64,000 bases of DNA from an uncultured Flammeovirgaceae bacterium (GCA_937883755.1 CAKZYA010000024.1:1-64000); one strand, 5' to 3'. Shown: positions 26,727 through 37,137, counted from the first letter of the stretch. Made by a program: numbers and translations. Notes: generated from the sequence alone by a model not told the origin.

Positions 26727-26883
26727 GCTCAATTGTGCCATTTCTTCAACGAATGTCGGTGATCTAACCGTATTTTTAGTAAGTTATCATCGTTTATATT
26801 GTTATTTTCCATATTTTTATTGACCAGCTTGAGACCTCGACTTTTTAAAAATCATCATATCATTTAACTAATCTTCTAAACCT

Positions 26884-28134
26884 ATGAACGAAAATGTTAA
26901 CAAGAACGCCCTATTCTACGGGAGTTGCTTCGCTCTAATCACTACAGCTTTTTCCTTCTCTATACGAGCCGGAATATTACCTCAACTTGGTGAAGAGTTT
27001 GGTCTCACCGCTGAACAATTAGGCTTTATCAACTCAATGTGGTTTTTAGGATTTCCCATTTCAATGGTTATCGGTGGGCTAGTTTACCACACAGTGGGTG
27101 GTAAAACTATTATGAATATAGCTTTCTTCGCTCATACCATAGGTATTCTAATGACTATATATGCTGGTGGCTACACGACACTACTTATTTCTACTTTACT
27201 GATTGGTATTGGTAATGGATGTACCGAAGCTGCCTGCAATCCTATGATTGCCGACACTTATTCAGGAGTGAAAATGAATAAGATGCTTAATCGTTTTCAT
27301 ATGTGGTTTCCTGGTGGACTTTTGTTAGGCTCTCTTATCTCAAAATTCATGACTGACTTCAGTATGAGTTGGGAAGCGCAAATATGGGTAATCATGATAC
27401 CAACGATTACATATGCTGTGTTATTCTTCGGAAAAACATTCCCTAAAGCCAAAGTAGAAGGTGCTACTTCCTTAGCTGAGAATGCAAAGGCTATGCTAAG
27501 TCCAGTCTTTATCTTCTTATTTGTGGCTATGGCACTCACTGCTATTACGGAGTTTGGCCCTGGACAATGGGTAACGTTTATTCTAGGTGCCAGCGGAGCA
27601 GATCCTTTACTAGTAATCGCATTAACCTACGGGGTAGTAACTCTTGCTCGATATTTTGCTGGTCCTGTCGTAGGATCACTCGGACAAACTGGGGTGTTAT
27701 TGGGCGGAGCTATCCTGGCAGCTATCGGTATTTACCTGTTTAGTACCGTTACTGGTCCTATTGCTTATCTAGCTGCTATCATCTTCGGTTTAGGGTATGG
27801 TTACTTTTGGCCAGTGATGATTGGGGCAACGGCTCAGCGGGTTCCTTTAAGCAGTGCATTAGGTATGTCAGTGATAGGGGCAGTAGGTATGTTCTCCTCA
27901 GCCATTTTTCAACCTATCATTGGAGGGTGGATTGATGGTGCCCGGGCTGTCAATGTAGCCGAAGGGCTTAGTGGGGATGCGCTGGAATTAGCAGTAGGTC
28001 AGGACGCTTTGCAGAATATGCTAATATTTCCTGCCGTGTTAATTGTATTATTTGCGATTTTCTTTTTCTGGCAGAAAAATTCTAAGAAGGCGGTACCTGA
28101 ACCTGAATCAGAAAAAGTAGCAGCTGAGTACTAG
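26884..28134 (+). CDS. Major facilitator superfamily transporter
   Basis: 416 residues with 12 predicted membrane helices. The first helix region (FALITTAFSFSIRAGILPQLGEEFGLTAEQLGFINSMWFLG) and the loop after helix 2 (GGLVYHTVGGKTIM) fit the MFS fold. RFHMWFPGGLLLGSLI resembles the helix-5 region of sugar-type MFS carriers in Bacteroidota. It lies upstream of the SusC/SusD block but has its own terminator, so it is probably a separate transcript. It may import the sugar released by that block, though no substrate can be read from the sequence. Confidence 0.85.
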   Translation: MNENVNKNALFYGSCFALITTAFSFSIRAGILPQLGEEFGLTAEQLGFINSMWFLGFPISMVIGGLVYHTVGGKTIMNIAFFAHTIGILMTIYAGGYTTLLISTLLIGIGNGCTEAACNPMIADTYSGVKMNKMLNRFHMWFPGGLLLGSLISKFMTDFSMSWEAQIWVIMIPTITYAVLFFGKTFPKAKVEGATSLAENAKAMLSPVFIFLFVAMALTAITEFGPGQWVTFILGASGADPLLVIALTYGVVTLARYFAGPVVGSLGQTGVLLGGAILAAIGIYLFSTVTGPIAYLAAIIFGLGYGYFWPVMIGATAQRVPLSSALGMSVIGAVGMFSSAIFQPIIGGWIDGARAVNVAEGLSGDALELAVGQDALQNMLIFPAVLIVLFAIFFFWQKNSKKAVPEPESEKVAAEY

Positions 28135-28159
28135 TATCGTAAAATCTCAGAATACCGAG

Positions 28160-28190
28160 AGGCAGTTCAAAATAGGAGCTGCCTTTTTTT
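28160..28190 (+). terminator. Intrinsic terminator of the MFS gene
   Basis: Stem AGGCAG (28160-28165) / CTGCCT (28179-28184), extended inward by TC/GA across a mismatch, then seven T. Confidence 0.85.
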
Positions 28191-28280
28191 ATGCCCTTCA
28201 GCCTAAGGTAATAGTTACTCCGATTTGTCGTCTACAGAATATATACTACACTTATTTTTATTCTAACAGGGTATATAATT

Positions 28281-28312
28281 GAACTTCAATGAAAAAATTT
28301 ATTATTTCAGCT
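28281..28312 (+). promoter_or_regulatory. Conserved upstream box of the first susC
   Basis: Begins GAACTTCAATGAAAAA and continues with a shared TT-rich part ending in GCTA. The same box stands at 33670 before the second susC, about 190 bases from each start codon, inside otherwise diverged DNA. It lies about 8 bases upstream of the candidate -33 element, a position that suits an activator site. Confidence 0.55.
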
Positions 28313-28319
28313 AGATAAA

Positions 28320-28351
28320 TTGACATTATAACAAAATATTATATAGATTTG
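28320..28351 (+). promoter_or_regulatory. Bacteroidota-type promoter candidate for the first susC
   Basis: TTG (28320-28322) and TAGATTTG (28344-28351) are 21 bases apart and match the -33 TTG / -7 TAnnTTTG pattern of Bacteroidota primary promoters. The leader would be about 110 bases long. Confidence 0.5.
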
Positions 28352-28468
28352 GGGTTGGTTATGTAAATATTATTAATGCAATGCTACCTTGATAAAATCA
28401 ATAACCTGTTTTGGGTTCAATAATATTTAATGCTTTTTTAATCAAACTTTAACGTAAACCTAATGAGT

Positions 28469-31400
28469 ATGAGAATTTCTACGCATGTTAAATGCTTGTG
28501 CCTTTTTGTGCTTAGCTTATTGCTAAGTATAGGAGGGTATGCTCAAGACAAAACCGTTTCGGGTACGGTGACCGACGGTGAAAACAATGAGACTCTTCCG
28601 GGTGTCAATGTGCTGATAAAGGGCACTACCCAAGGGACAGTAACGGATATGAACGGAGAGTACCGATTATCTGTACCAGGAAATGATGCGGTACTAGTTT
28701 TTACTTCCATTGGCTACGCTGCCGAAGAGGTAACGGTAGGTAACCAAAGCACGATTGATTTAACCATGTTACCGGATGTACAGTCTCTATCTGAGATTGT
28801 AGTCACTGGGTATTCAGTAGACAATCGAAGAGAAACTACTGGTTCAGTAGCTACCGTAGATGCGGAAGATTTGCAAGTAGTGCCTTCTGGTAATGTGGAG
28901 CAACAGCTGCAAGGTCGAGTATCGGGAGTAACTGTAATTACTAATGGACAGCCGGGTACTAGTAGTATTGTACGGGTGCGTGGTTTCGGTGCGCTAGGTG
29001 GTAACGAACCACTTTACGTAGTAGATGGGGTTCCTACCTTAGACACTGAGTTTTTAGCTCCAGGTGATATTGAGTCTACTACCGTACTGAAAGATGCAAC
29101 TAGTGCATCTATTTATGGAGCTAGAGCTGCGGGTGGTGTTATTGTCTACACTACTAAGAAGGGGGGAAGGAATCAACCGTTAAAAGTAACCTACAATGGA
29201 GAGATCGGCGTAACCGATCCCGGACAAGGCCTAGAAGTACTAAACCCAGAAGAGCAAGCCATTTGGACGTGGAATGCTATTCGTAACGGAGCTAATAACC
29301 GAGGAGAAGCCCCCAATTTCACCCATCCACAGTACGGTACTGGAGCTCAGCCCATTATTCCTGACTATCTATTGGTAGGACCTGACGCTGGAATCATAGG
29401 TAATGTTAACCTTGACGAGCAAGCCCAATTTTATAATGTTGACCCTAATTTAGGTTCTATCTACCAAGTAGTAAGAGCTAACCAAGAAGGTACTGATTGG
29501 TACGATGCTATTACTCGGCCAGGTATGCTACATCGCCACAATCTGGGGCTGTCGGGTGGTGGCGAAAATAACCGCTATTATCTCGGTCTGAATATGCAGG
29601 AACAAGAAGGAATTCTTAATTACCAGGTTTTTAAACGCTACACTGTTCGGGCCAACTCCGAATTTGATATTATTCCTAATAAACTCCGTATCGGAGAAAA
29701 TATTCAAGGAACTTTCCGAAGTGTGAATATTTTGTTGGGAGCTAATAACAGAGGTCAAGGAGGGGCTGGTTCAGCTGACGACGAGAATCTCATCTTGACT
29801 GCCTCGCGTATGTCACCGATCATTCCTATTTTCGATGAATTTGGCGGCTATGCAGGAACTGCTGCCCCTGGCTTTAATAACCCTCGTAACCCAGTTGCTG
29901 ATCTAGATGGGCAGCGGAATAATAGTAACTTTTCCGTGGGCGGTTTTGGAAATGTGTACTTAGAGTTTGAACCTATCGAGGATCTAACATTCCGCTCTAG
30001 CTTCGGAGGTAGTTTTGAATCCTTTAACGCCGAGCTTTACACGCGGCGTCAGTATGAAAATAGCGAAAATAATTCTGCTTTTGGCTATACTAGAAGGTCT
30101 TTCTATGAAACATCCTGGGTGTTCACTAATACTGTAAGTTATAAGAAAGAATTTGGCGACCATGGATTTGATGTCCTCTTAGGACAAGAAGCGTTGAACC
30201 AAGGTTCATTTAACTTCTACGAAGGCACTGGTATAGACCCATTTTCCGAAACTCCCGATTTCATTACTCTCAATACAGTAGAAGCTAATCCTGGTACCGG
30301 ATTCAAATCAAACGGAGTAAACTTTGCCTCTTACTTCGGAAGTGTGAAGTATGATTTTCGCGATAAATACTTACTTACCGGGGTAGTTCGTTACGATGGT
30401 TCATCCCGATTTGGCTCGGAAGAGCGCTTTGGAATATTCCCAGCCATATCAGGCGCATGGCGAATCTCATCCGAAGGTTTTATGGATGGATTAACCTTTA
30501 TCGAGGATATGAAAATTCGCGGAGGATACGGAATTATTGGTAACTCTAATAACGTAGACCCTAATAACCAATTCAGTCTTTATACGACCAACTTAGGGCA
30601 GGGAAGCTACGATATTAATGGTACTAATTCGGCTATCCAGTTAGGTTTCTACCGCAACCGTATCGGTAATCCTTTCGCTCGTTGGGAGCAAGCAGTTACT
30701 ATTAATGCAGGTTTTGATGCCTTACTATTTAATGGTAAGCTGGACGTGATCTTTGATGTATGGGAGAAAAGAACCCAAGACTTATTGTTTGAAGTACCGG
30801 TAACCTTGCAAACTGGTAATCAAGCAGATGCTCCATCTGTGAACGTGGGTGAAATGCTAAATAGGGGAATTGACCTACGTATTGTAAATAAGGGTACCTT
30901 AGGCGGTGGTCTAAGCTACGAAGTGACCCTAAATGGTGGATTTCTTCAGAACGAGATTGTTGCTTTAGCTCCCGGTATTGAAGAGTTACCTAACCGAACT
31001 GAGTACCGAGGGATTATTCCGGTGTTAAATCGGCTGGGTCAACCGCTATCTAATTTCTACGGTTATGAGGTAGAAGGCATATTTCAAGATCAGAACGAAG
31101 TGGATAATGCGCCTACGCAGGAGGGCGCTGCTCCTGGTCGTTTCCGCTTTGCTGATTTAGATGGTGATGGAGAGATCACCATAGATGACCGAACCAACTT
31201 AGGAAATCCTATTCCAGATTTTACTGGAGGATTGACTATCAAGCTAAGCTATAAAGGCTTTGACCTAGAAGCGTATACCTACGGTCAGGCTGGCAATGAA
31301 ATCTACAATATCTCTAAGCTGTTTACTGATTTCTATCCGCTATTTCCCGGAGCCGCCATCAGTTCACGGGTGAAAGACACTTGGACTCCTCAGAATACTG

Positions 31401-31717
31401 GAGCAGAAATTCCGATTTTTGAAGATGTTTCTAACTTTAGCACTAACACCCAATCGAACTCTTTTTATGTAGAAGACGGCTCTTACCTAAGAATGCAAAA
31501 CCTGACGTTTGGTTACAACCTTCCTGCTTCAACATTAGACAACTGGGGAATGGAGAAACTTAGAGTTTTCGCTTCAGTCAATAACTTGTTTACGATTACT
31601 GGGTACGATGGTTTAGATCCCCAGGTCGGTGGTGGAGCCGATACCAACTTCGGTATTGACCGAGGTAACTTCCCGGTGACGCGCCAGTTTGTATTCGGAG
31701 TGAACGTCGCATTTTAA
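28469..31717 (+). CDS. SusC/RagA-family TonB-dependent receptor (first of tandem pair)
   Basis: About 1082 residues. It has a signal peptide (ending GGYAQ), a carboxypeptidase-like regulatory domain (VSGTVTDGENNETLPGVNV), a TonB-box-like region (SEIVVTGY), the SusC plug signature (VRVRGFGALGGNEPLYVVDGVP) and a 22-strand barrel ending in VNVAF. A Ca-binding-like DLDGDGEITIDDR lies near the C-terminus. It imports glycan or another large substrate with its SusD lid. The ATG at 28469 matches the start of the paralogue at 33867 and was preferred over the ATG at 28463. susD follows after 24 bases. Confidence 0.95.
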   Translation: MRISTHVKCLCLFVLSLLLSIGGYAQDKTVSGTVTDGENNETLPGVNVLIKGTTQGTVTDMNGEYRLSVPGNDAVLVFTSIGYAAEEVTVGNQSTIDLTMLPDVQSLSEIVVTGYSVDNRRETTGSVATVDAEDLQVVPSGNVEQQLQGRVSGVTVITNGQPGTSSIVRVRGFGALGGNEPLYVVDGVPTLDTEFLAPGDIESTTVLKDATSASIYGARAAGGVIVYTTKKGGRNQPLKVTYNGEIGVTDPGQGLEVLNPEEQAIWTWNAIRNGANNRGEAPNFTHPQYGTGAQPIIPDYLLVGPDAGIIGNVNLDEQAQFYNVDPNLGSIYQVVRANQEGTDWYDAITRPGMLHRHNLGLSGGGENNRYYLGLNMQEQEGILNYQVFKRYTVRANSEFDIIPNKLRIGENIQGTFRSVNILLGANNRGQGGAGSADDENLILTASRMSPIIPIFDEFGGYAGTAAPGFNNPRNPVADLDGQRNNSNFSVGGFGNVYLEFEPIEDLTFRSSFGGSFESFNAELYTRRQYENSENNSAFGYTRRSFYETSWVFTNTVSYKKEFGDHGFDVLLGQEALNQGSFNFYEGTGIDPFSETPDFITLNTVEANPGTGFKSNGVNFASYFGSVKYDFRDKYLLTGVVRYDGSSRFGSEERFGIFPAISGAWRISSEGFMDGLTFIEDMKIRGGYGIIGNSNNVDPNNQFSLYTTNLGQGSYDINGTNSAIQLGFYRNRIGNPFARWEQAVTINAGFDALLFNGKLDVIFDVWEKRTQDLLFEVPVTLQTGNQADAPSVNVGEMLNRGIDLRIVNKGTLGGGLSYEVTLNGGFLQNEIVALAPGIEELPNRTEYRGIIPVLNRLGQPLSNFYGYEVEGIFQDQNEVDNAPTQEGAAPGRFRFADLDGDGEITIDDRTNLGNPIPDFTGGLTIKLSYKGFDLEAYTYGQAGNEIYNISKLFTDFYPLFPGAAISSRVKDTWTPQNTGAEIPIFEDVSNFSTNTQSNSFYVEDGSYLRMQNLTFGYNLPASTLDNWGMEKLRVFASVNNLFTITGYDGLDPQVGGGADTNFGIDRGNFPVTRQFVFGVNVAF

Positions 31718-31741
31718 TTAATTTAATAAGTTAACCTACAT

Positions 31742-33469
31742 ATGAAAATTACACGAATAATTGCTTTAAGCTTAGTAGCCGTAATCTCGGTTACGGTAGC
31801 CTGCCAAGATTCTTTCCTAGATGTAGCTCCGGCGGGTTCACTTAGTCAGGCCGAACTTTCGTCTCAATCGGGATTGGAAGGGGCTCTCATTGCTACATAT
31901 GCCACTTTGTTAGGGCGGTTGGGGTTTTACTCTGATGCCAGCAACTGGTTTTGGGGAGGCGTACTGGGAGGCGATGCCAACAAGGGTAGCGACCCCGGAG
32001 ACCAGTCACAAGTGAACGAGATTCAACTGTACGCTGCTCAGACCAATAACAATTCTATTGAGCAGAAGTACCGTGCTACATATGAAGGAGTAGCACGGGC
32101 GAATGCTACGCTGGCGCTAATTGAGCTTGCCGAAAATGCGACTGAGGAAGCTAAGACCAGAATTGGGGCAGAGGCAAGATTTCTCCGAGGGCATTACTAC
32201 TTTGATCTGAAGAGAAATTTCGATGATGTCCCGTTCGTAGATGAAACTTGGGATGAAATCACGCCTATTCCAAATGATCAGGATTTATGGCCGATGATTG
32301 AGATGGATTTTCAGTTTGCCTTTGATAATCTACCTGAAGTGCAGACTGCTGCCGGACGAGCCAATAAGTGGGCAGCAGGTGCTTACTTGGGTAAAGTTTT
32401 TCTATTTCAAGGTAAGGATGCTGAGGCTAAAGCGATCTTTGATCAGGTAATTGCCAACGGAGTTACTGCCACTGGCGAACCTTACGGGTTAATGCCTAAC
32501 TACTCTGACCTGTTCCGTTCTACCAATGATAATAATATGGAGACGGTATTTTCTGTGCAGGCAGCCGCTAATACGGGTACTATCAATAATGCCAACCCAG
32601 CGATGGTATTAAACTTTCCGCACGGTTCTAGCGGGCCGGAGCGACCCGGTGGATGCTGTGGTTTCAATCAACCTAGTTTTGAGTTAGCCAACTCGTATCG
32701 TACCACTGCGGCAGGTCTACCATTATTGGATGGTTCGTACAATAACGGCGCAAACGCGTTAGATAATGACTTTGGGTTATCTAGTGCCGACGCCTTTACA
32801 CCAGATGCTGGGCCAGTAGATCCTCGTTTAGATCATGCCATTGGTCGTCGGGGTATTCCTTACCTAGATTGGGGTCCTCACCCAGGTCGCGACTGGATTC
32901 GTAATCAGCCCAATGGCGGTCCGTACTCCCCGAAGAAGTTTATGTACTACAAAGAAGGAGAAGGTATTGAAAACGACGCTACTTCATGGACACCCGGCTA
33001 CACAGCGGTCAACTACTACATCATCCGCTATGCAGATGTACTACTAATGGCGGCTGAAGCCGAAGCGGAGCTAGGTAATTTAGGTGCAGCTTTGGATCTA
33101 GTTAATCAAGTTCGTTCTCGAGCGCAAAATGACTTAGTAACTAACGAAGACGGTACTCCCGCAGCTAATTACGTCATCAGCTTGTACCCATCTTTCGCTA
33201 GTCAAGAAGACGCGATTGAGGCTGTCCGCTTTGAGCGAAAGCTAGAGCTTTCTGGTGAAGGACATCGCTTTTATGACCTAGTTCGCTGGGGTATTGCTGA
33301 GCCTACGTTAGATTCATACGTAGCTCACGAGCAACAATTTTTAGGTACAGCATTTTCCGGAGCCGATTTCCAGTCTGGTCAGGACGAGTACTTACCCATT
33401 CCTCAGAATGAAATTGACCTACAAAATAATGATGGTGAGGTTGTACTGACACAAAACCCTGGTTACTAA
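31742..33469 (+). CDS. SusD/RagB-family surface lipoprotein (first of tandem pair)
   Basis: 575 residues. The signal with lipobox ends in Cys21 (TVACQDSFLD), so the mature protein is a lipoprotein. RFLRGHYYFDLKR and TPGYTAVNYYIIRYADVLLMAAEAEAE are SusD hallmarks, and the C-terminal FERKLELSGEGHRFYDLVRWG is strongly conserved in RagB/SusD. It carries a vicinal cysteine pair, C305-C306, in GGCCGFNQPSFEL, shared with the paralogue at 37138. It would sit as a lid on the SusC barrel and bind the substrate. Confidence 0.95.
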   Translation: MKITRIIALSLVAVISVTVACQDSFLDVAPAGSLSQAELSSQSGLEGALIATYATLLGRLGFYSDASNWFWGGVLGGDANKGSDPGDQSQVNEIQLYAAQTNNNSIEQKYRATYEGVARANATLALIELAENATEEAKTRIGAEARFLRGHYYFDLKRNFDDVPFVDETWDEITPIPNDQDLWPMIEMDFQFAFDNLPEVQTAAGRANKWAAGAYLGKVFLFQGKDAEAKAIFDQVIANGVTATGEPYGLMPNYSDLFRSTNDNNMETVFSVQAAANTGTINNANPAMVLNFPHGSSGPERPGGCCGFNQPSFELANSYRTTAAGLPLLDGSYNNGANALDNDFGLSSADAFTPDAGPVDPRLDHAIGRRGIPYLDWGPHPGRDWIRNQPNGGPYSPKKFMYYKEGEGIENDATSWTPGYTAVNYYIIRYADVLLMAAEAEAELGNLGAALDLVNQVRSRAQNDLVTNEDGTPAANYVISLYPSFASQEDAIEAVRFERKLELSGEGHRFYDLVRWGIAEPTLDSYVAHEQQFLGTAFSGADFQSGQDEYLPIPQNEIDLQNNDGEVVLTQNPGY

Positions 33470-33495
33470 GATAATAACCTCTTTTTAGCTAACTA

Positions 33496-33521
33496 AAGCC
33501 GGGCATATGTCCGGCTTTTTT
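33496..33521 (+). terminator. Intrinsic terminator of the first susCD pair
   Basis: Stem AAGCCGG / CCGGCTT with loop GCATATGT-type sequence, then a T tract, about 27 bases after the stop codon. The two SusC/SusD pairs are therefore probably separate transcripts. Confidence 0.88.
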
Positions 33522-33866
33522 CATTTCATTATACCTGGATTTTCATCTTCACTCTCTTCTGTACAGTGTTCAGGCTTAAGGTTCTTAACCAATAACAGTA
33601 ACTCCTACCTAATGGCTAGAGAAAGTTTAAGAAAACAAGATCTAGCTAGTTCTATAATAAGCCTGGGTTGAACTTCAATGAAAAATTTTGTTAGTTCGCT
33701 AAACTATACTAATACTCTTCTAAAATGTAGCGCTATCTTGTAGCTATTTATGCTAAAATAGCAATAACGCAAGATGTGATAGTATTTTCATACTAGAGAA
33801 GCCGATAGCTTTTAGAATGCTCAAGATTTTTAATCAAACTTTTACATAAACCTAAACCTAACAAGC
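33522..33866. other. Intergenic region before the second susC
   Basis: AT-rich, with no gene. It holds the copy of the susC box at 33670-33701. It also holds a conserved leader end, TTTTTAATCAAAC (from 33827), that recurs before the first susC at 28435. I could not find a clear TAnnTTTG promoter in it. Confidence 0.6.
33670..33701 (+). promoter_or_regulatory. Conserved upstream box of the second susC
   Basis: GAACTTCAATGAAAAA followed by a TT-rich part ending in GCTA, matching the box at 28281 and at nearly the same distance from the start codon (about 197 versus 188 bases). Confidence 0.55.
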
Positions 33867-36800
33867 ATGAAAGTTTCTACACACGCTAGGTGCTTGTATC
33901 TGCTTCTACTCAGTCTACTACTGAGTATGAGTGGATACGCCCAAGACAAGACCGTTTCAGGTACAGTGACCGACGGTGAAAACAATGAGACCCTTCCGGG
34001 TGTCAACGTACTGATAAAGGGGACTACCCAAGGAACGGTAACAGATATGAATGGTGAGTATCGTCTGACTGTGCCGAGTAATGATGCAGTAATAGTCTTC
34101 ACTTCAATTGGCTACACACCTGAAGAAGTAGCGGTAGGTAATCAGAGCACGATTAACCTAACCATGTTGCCAGACATTCAATCACTAGCTGAGATTGTGG
34201 TAACGGGTTATTCTACTGAGGAACGGAAAGATGTAACCGGAGCGGTAAGCACAGTAGAGGCTGAGGACTTACAAGCAGTGCCTTCGGGTAACGTAGAGCA
34301 GCAATTACAGGGTCGAGTAGCCGGAGTCACCGTAATTACGAATGGACAGCCCGGAACAACTAGTCAAATACGAGTGCGAGGATTTGGTGCCTTTGGTGGT
34401 AATGAGCCCTTGTATGTAGTAGACGGAGTACCGGTAGGAACCGTAAACTTTGTTCAACCCGACGATGTGGAATCTACAACTGTACTGAAAGATGCAGCAG
34501 CAGCCTCTATTTATGGTGCTCGGGCCGCGAATGGGGTAATTGTTATTACTACTAAGAAAGGAAAAAGAGGTGGAGGATTTCATGTAAGTTATGACGGGGT
34601 ATTTGGTGTCACTGCGCCCGGTCAACTTAACCGTATTCTAAGCCCTCAAGAAGATGCTGATTGGACTTGGCAAGCATTCCGTAATACTGCCTGGCAGCTA
34701 GGCGAGAGCCCCACTTTTGATCATCCTCAATACGGAACTGGCGATCAGCCTATTGTGCCCGATTATATCAATGTAGGTGGGCAAAGTGGAGTAATTGGTA
34801 CAGTAGATCTAGAAGCCGAGCGGGCTAATTACAATATTGATCCTAATGCTGGACCCATTTATCAAGTAGTACGAGCTAATAAAGCTGGCACTAACTGGTG
34901 GGATGAAATTACTCGGGTTGCTCCCCTTAACCGACACACTTTAGGTTTCTCGGGAGGTACTGAACGTAGTGCTTATTATGTAAGCTTAGGTTTCCAAGAA
35001 AGTGATGGAATCATTATCAATCAAAAATTTAGAAGGTATTCATTACGAATTAATTCAGAGCACGATATTACAGATCGAATTCGTATCGGACAATCCTTTC
35101 AGGGAACCTACCTTTCTGCACTTGGCTTGATTGGTGGTGCCGGAGGAAGAGGCGCTGCTGGACAGGAGACGGATTTCCTACAAGCGTTTCGTATGCCTTC
35201 TATCATCCCAGTATTTGATGAGTTTGGTGGTTACGCAGGTACAGCAGCTCGAGGCTTTAATAACCCGCGTAACCCAGTAGCTAACCGTGAGCGAATTAAG
35301 GACAATAATGCTTATGATATTTTCGGCTTTGGTAATCTTTATGCTGAGGTAGACTTAATAGAAGGATTAACATTCCGAAGTAGTTTCGGGGGTGGTTATA
35401 GTAACGGCTACTTTTACGCCTACGGCCCTCCTCAATACGAGAATTCAGAGAACAACACTACTTTTAATTACAACGAAGGAGCTAGTAGCTTCTTCAACTG
35501 GACATTTACCAACACCTTACGGTATGAACAATCGTTCGGACGAAGTACAGTGAGTGCTTTGGCAGGAATTGAAGCTATTAATACTGGAACTGGCCGGGCA
35601 ATTAGTGGTTCAGGTCAGAATCCGTTCTCGTCCGACCCTAACTATATAACACTCTCTAATACAGGAAATCGGATTGTAGATAGTAACTTCTTCCGAGGAG
35701 AGAATTACTTCTCTTATTTCGGTAGTGCCAAATACATTTATGATGACAAGTATATCATTAGTGGGGTAGTACGACGCGATGGCTCTTCTCAATTTGGTTC
35801 AGAAAATCGCTTTGGTATCTTTCCTGCATTCTCAGCTGCTTGGCGTATGTCAGAAGAGAGCTTTATGTCAGGTGTTACATTCATCGACGATCTAAAAGTT
35901 CGTGGAGGATGGGGGCAAATGGGTAACTCTCTTAACGTTGATCCCAATAACCAATTTAGCCTGTTTGCTGCTAGCTTAGGAAATTCTTCTTACGATGTTA
36001 CTGGATCTAACGGTAGTGTAGTAGAAGGTTTCTTCCGGAGTCGTATCGGTAACCCGGCGGCTCAGTGGGAGACATCTACTACTGCAAATATTGGTTTTGA
36101 TGGGTCATTCTTCGGTGGTAAATTAGATTTAGTGTTTGATGTATGGCGAAAAAATACTGAAGATCTATTGTATCAAGTACCGCTTCCAGCAGTAGTTGGT
36201 CCATCAGCAAATGCTCCTTCCGTGAATATTGCTGAGATGCTAAACGAGGGAATTGATTTACAGATTATCACTCGTCAAGATCTAGGTGCCGATGTGAATC
36301 TGGAGCTTACGCTTACCGGGAGCTTCCTAAGAAATGAAATTGTATCCTTAGCACCTGGTGTATTTTTCTTTGATGAAGGAGGAACCCGAATTGGTAATGT
36401 AGTACGTAACCAACCCGGTCGGCCTATTTCTTCTTTCTTCGGTTACCAAGTAGAAGGGTTATTTCAAAACCAAGCAGAAGTGGACAATGCTCCTACCCAA
36501 AATGGCGCGGGAGTTGGACGATTCCGCTACGCTGATCTAGATGGTGACGGAGAGATTACACCGGAAGATCGTACCTACTTGGGAGATCCAGTACCTGATT
36601 TCAACGGTGGTATTAATATCAAATTAAACTATCGTAACTGGGAGCTGACTACATTTATGACATTATTCTTAGGGCTTCAGAATTACCACTTTGCTAAGTG
36701 GTTTACAGACTTCTACCCTTCATTTACCGGAGCGGCTAAGGGTAATCGAGTAAAAGACTCATTTATTCCAACCGAGCTCGGAGGAAATGGCGGAAATACC

Positions 36801-37109
36801 GTGCCCATCTATGAGAACGTATCTAATTTTAGTACGAATACAGAATCTAATTCATATTATGTAGAAAATGGAGATTACGCCAGATTGATGAACTTGCAAA
36901 TAGGATACAATTTTCCTGCTTCCGTATTGGATCGCGTTGGAATCGACCGAGCTAAGGTCTTTTTGCAAGGCACGAACCTCTTTACTATTACCAGTTACCA
37001 AGGAATTGACCCTGGGGTAGGTGGGGCCGCCGATACAAGCTTTGGTATTGATGAGGGGAACCCTCCGGTAACTCGAGGTTTCAACATAGGACTTCAGTTA
37101 GGATTTTAA
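33867..37109 (+). CDS. SusC/RagA-family TonB-dependent receptor (second of tandem pair)
   Basis: 1080 residues, clearly paralogous to the receptor at 28469. The signal peptide and regulatory domain are almost the same at DNA level (the VSGTVTDGENNETLPGV region), while barrel segments differ. The plug signature is IRVRGFGAFGGNEPLYVVDGVP, the Ca-binding-like motif is DLDGDGEITPEDR, and the C-terminus ends LQLGF. susD follows after 28 bases. The pair arose by tandem duplication of a susC-susD unit. The diverged barrel suggests a related but different ligand. Confidence 0.95.
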   Translation: MKVSTHARCLYLLLLSLLLSMSGYAQDKTVSGTVTDGENNETLPGVNVLIKGTTQGTVTDMNGEYRLTVPSNDAVIVFTSIGYTPEEVAVGNQSTINLTMLPDIQSLAEIVVTGYSTEERKDVTGAVSTVEAEDLQAVPSGNVEQQLQGRVAGVTVITNGQPGTTSQIRVRGFGAFGGNEPLYVVDGVPVGTVNFVQPDDVESTTVLKDAAAASIYGARAANGVIVITTKKGKRGGGFHVSYDGVFGVTAPGQLNRILSPQEDADWTWQAFRNTAWQLGESPTFDHPQYGTGDQPIVPDYINVGGQSGVIGTVDLEAERANYNIDPNAGPIYQVVRANKAGTNWWDEITRVAPLNRHTLGFSGGTERSAYYVSLGFQESDGIIINQKFRRYSLRINSEHDITDRIRIGQSFQGTYLSALGLIGGAGGRGAAGQETDFLQAFRMPSIIPVFDEFGGYAGTAARGFNNPRNPVANRERIKDNNAYDIFGFGNLYAEVDLIEGLTFRSSFGGGYSNGYFYAYGPPQYENSENNTTFNYNEGASSFFNWTFTNTLRYEQSFGRSTVSALAGIEAINTGTGRAISGSGQNPFSSDPNYITLSNTGNRIVDSNFFRGENYFSYFGSAKYIYDDKYIISGVVRRDGSSQFGSENRFGIFPAFSAAWRMSEESFMSGVTFIDDLKVRGGWGQMGNSLNVDPNNQFSLFAASLGNSSYDVTGSNGSVVEGFFRSRIGNPAAQWETSTTANIGFDGSFFGGKLDLVFDVWRKNTEDLLYQVPLPAVVGPSANAPSVNIAEMLNEGIDLQIITRQDLGADVNLELTLTGSFLRNEIVSLAPGVFFFDEGGTRIGNVVRNQPGRPISSFFGYQVEGLFQNQAEVDNAPTQNGAGVGRFRYADLDGDGEITPEDRTYLGDPVPDFNGGINIKLNYRNWELTTFMTLFLGLQNYHFAKWFTDFYPSFTGAAKGNRVKDSFIPTELGGNGGNTVPIYENVSNFSTNTESNSYYVENGDYARLMNLQIGYNFPASVLDRVGIDRAKVFLQGTNLFTITSYQGIDPGVGGAADTSFGIDEGNPPVTRGFNIGLQLGF

Positions 37110-37137
37110 TTAACCTTACAGTAAATCTGATATAGAT

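Larger units (their letters stand above)
28135..28462. other. Intergenic region: terminator, upstream box and promoter of the first susC
   Basis: Contains the MFS terminator (28160-28190), the box shared with the second susC (28281-28312), a promoter candidate (28320-28351) and most of a leader conserved with the second susC (28435-28463). Each is listed separately. Confidence 0.7.

Noticed and set aside
28469-37109. Possible assembly error duplicating the susC gene
   Set aside because: The two copies differ throughout, including barrels, susD partners and intergenic DNA, so this is an old tandem duplication.
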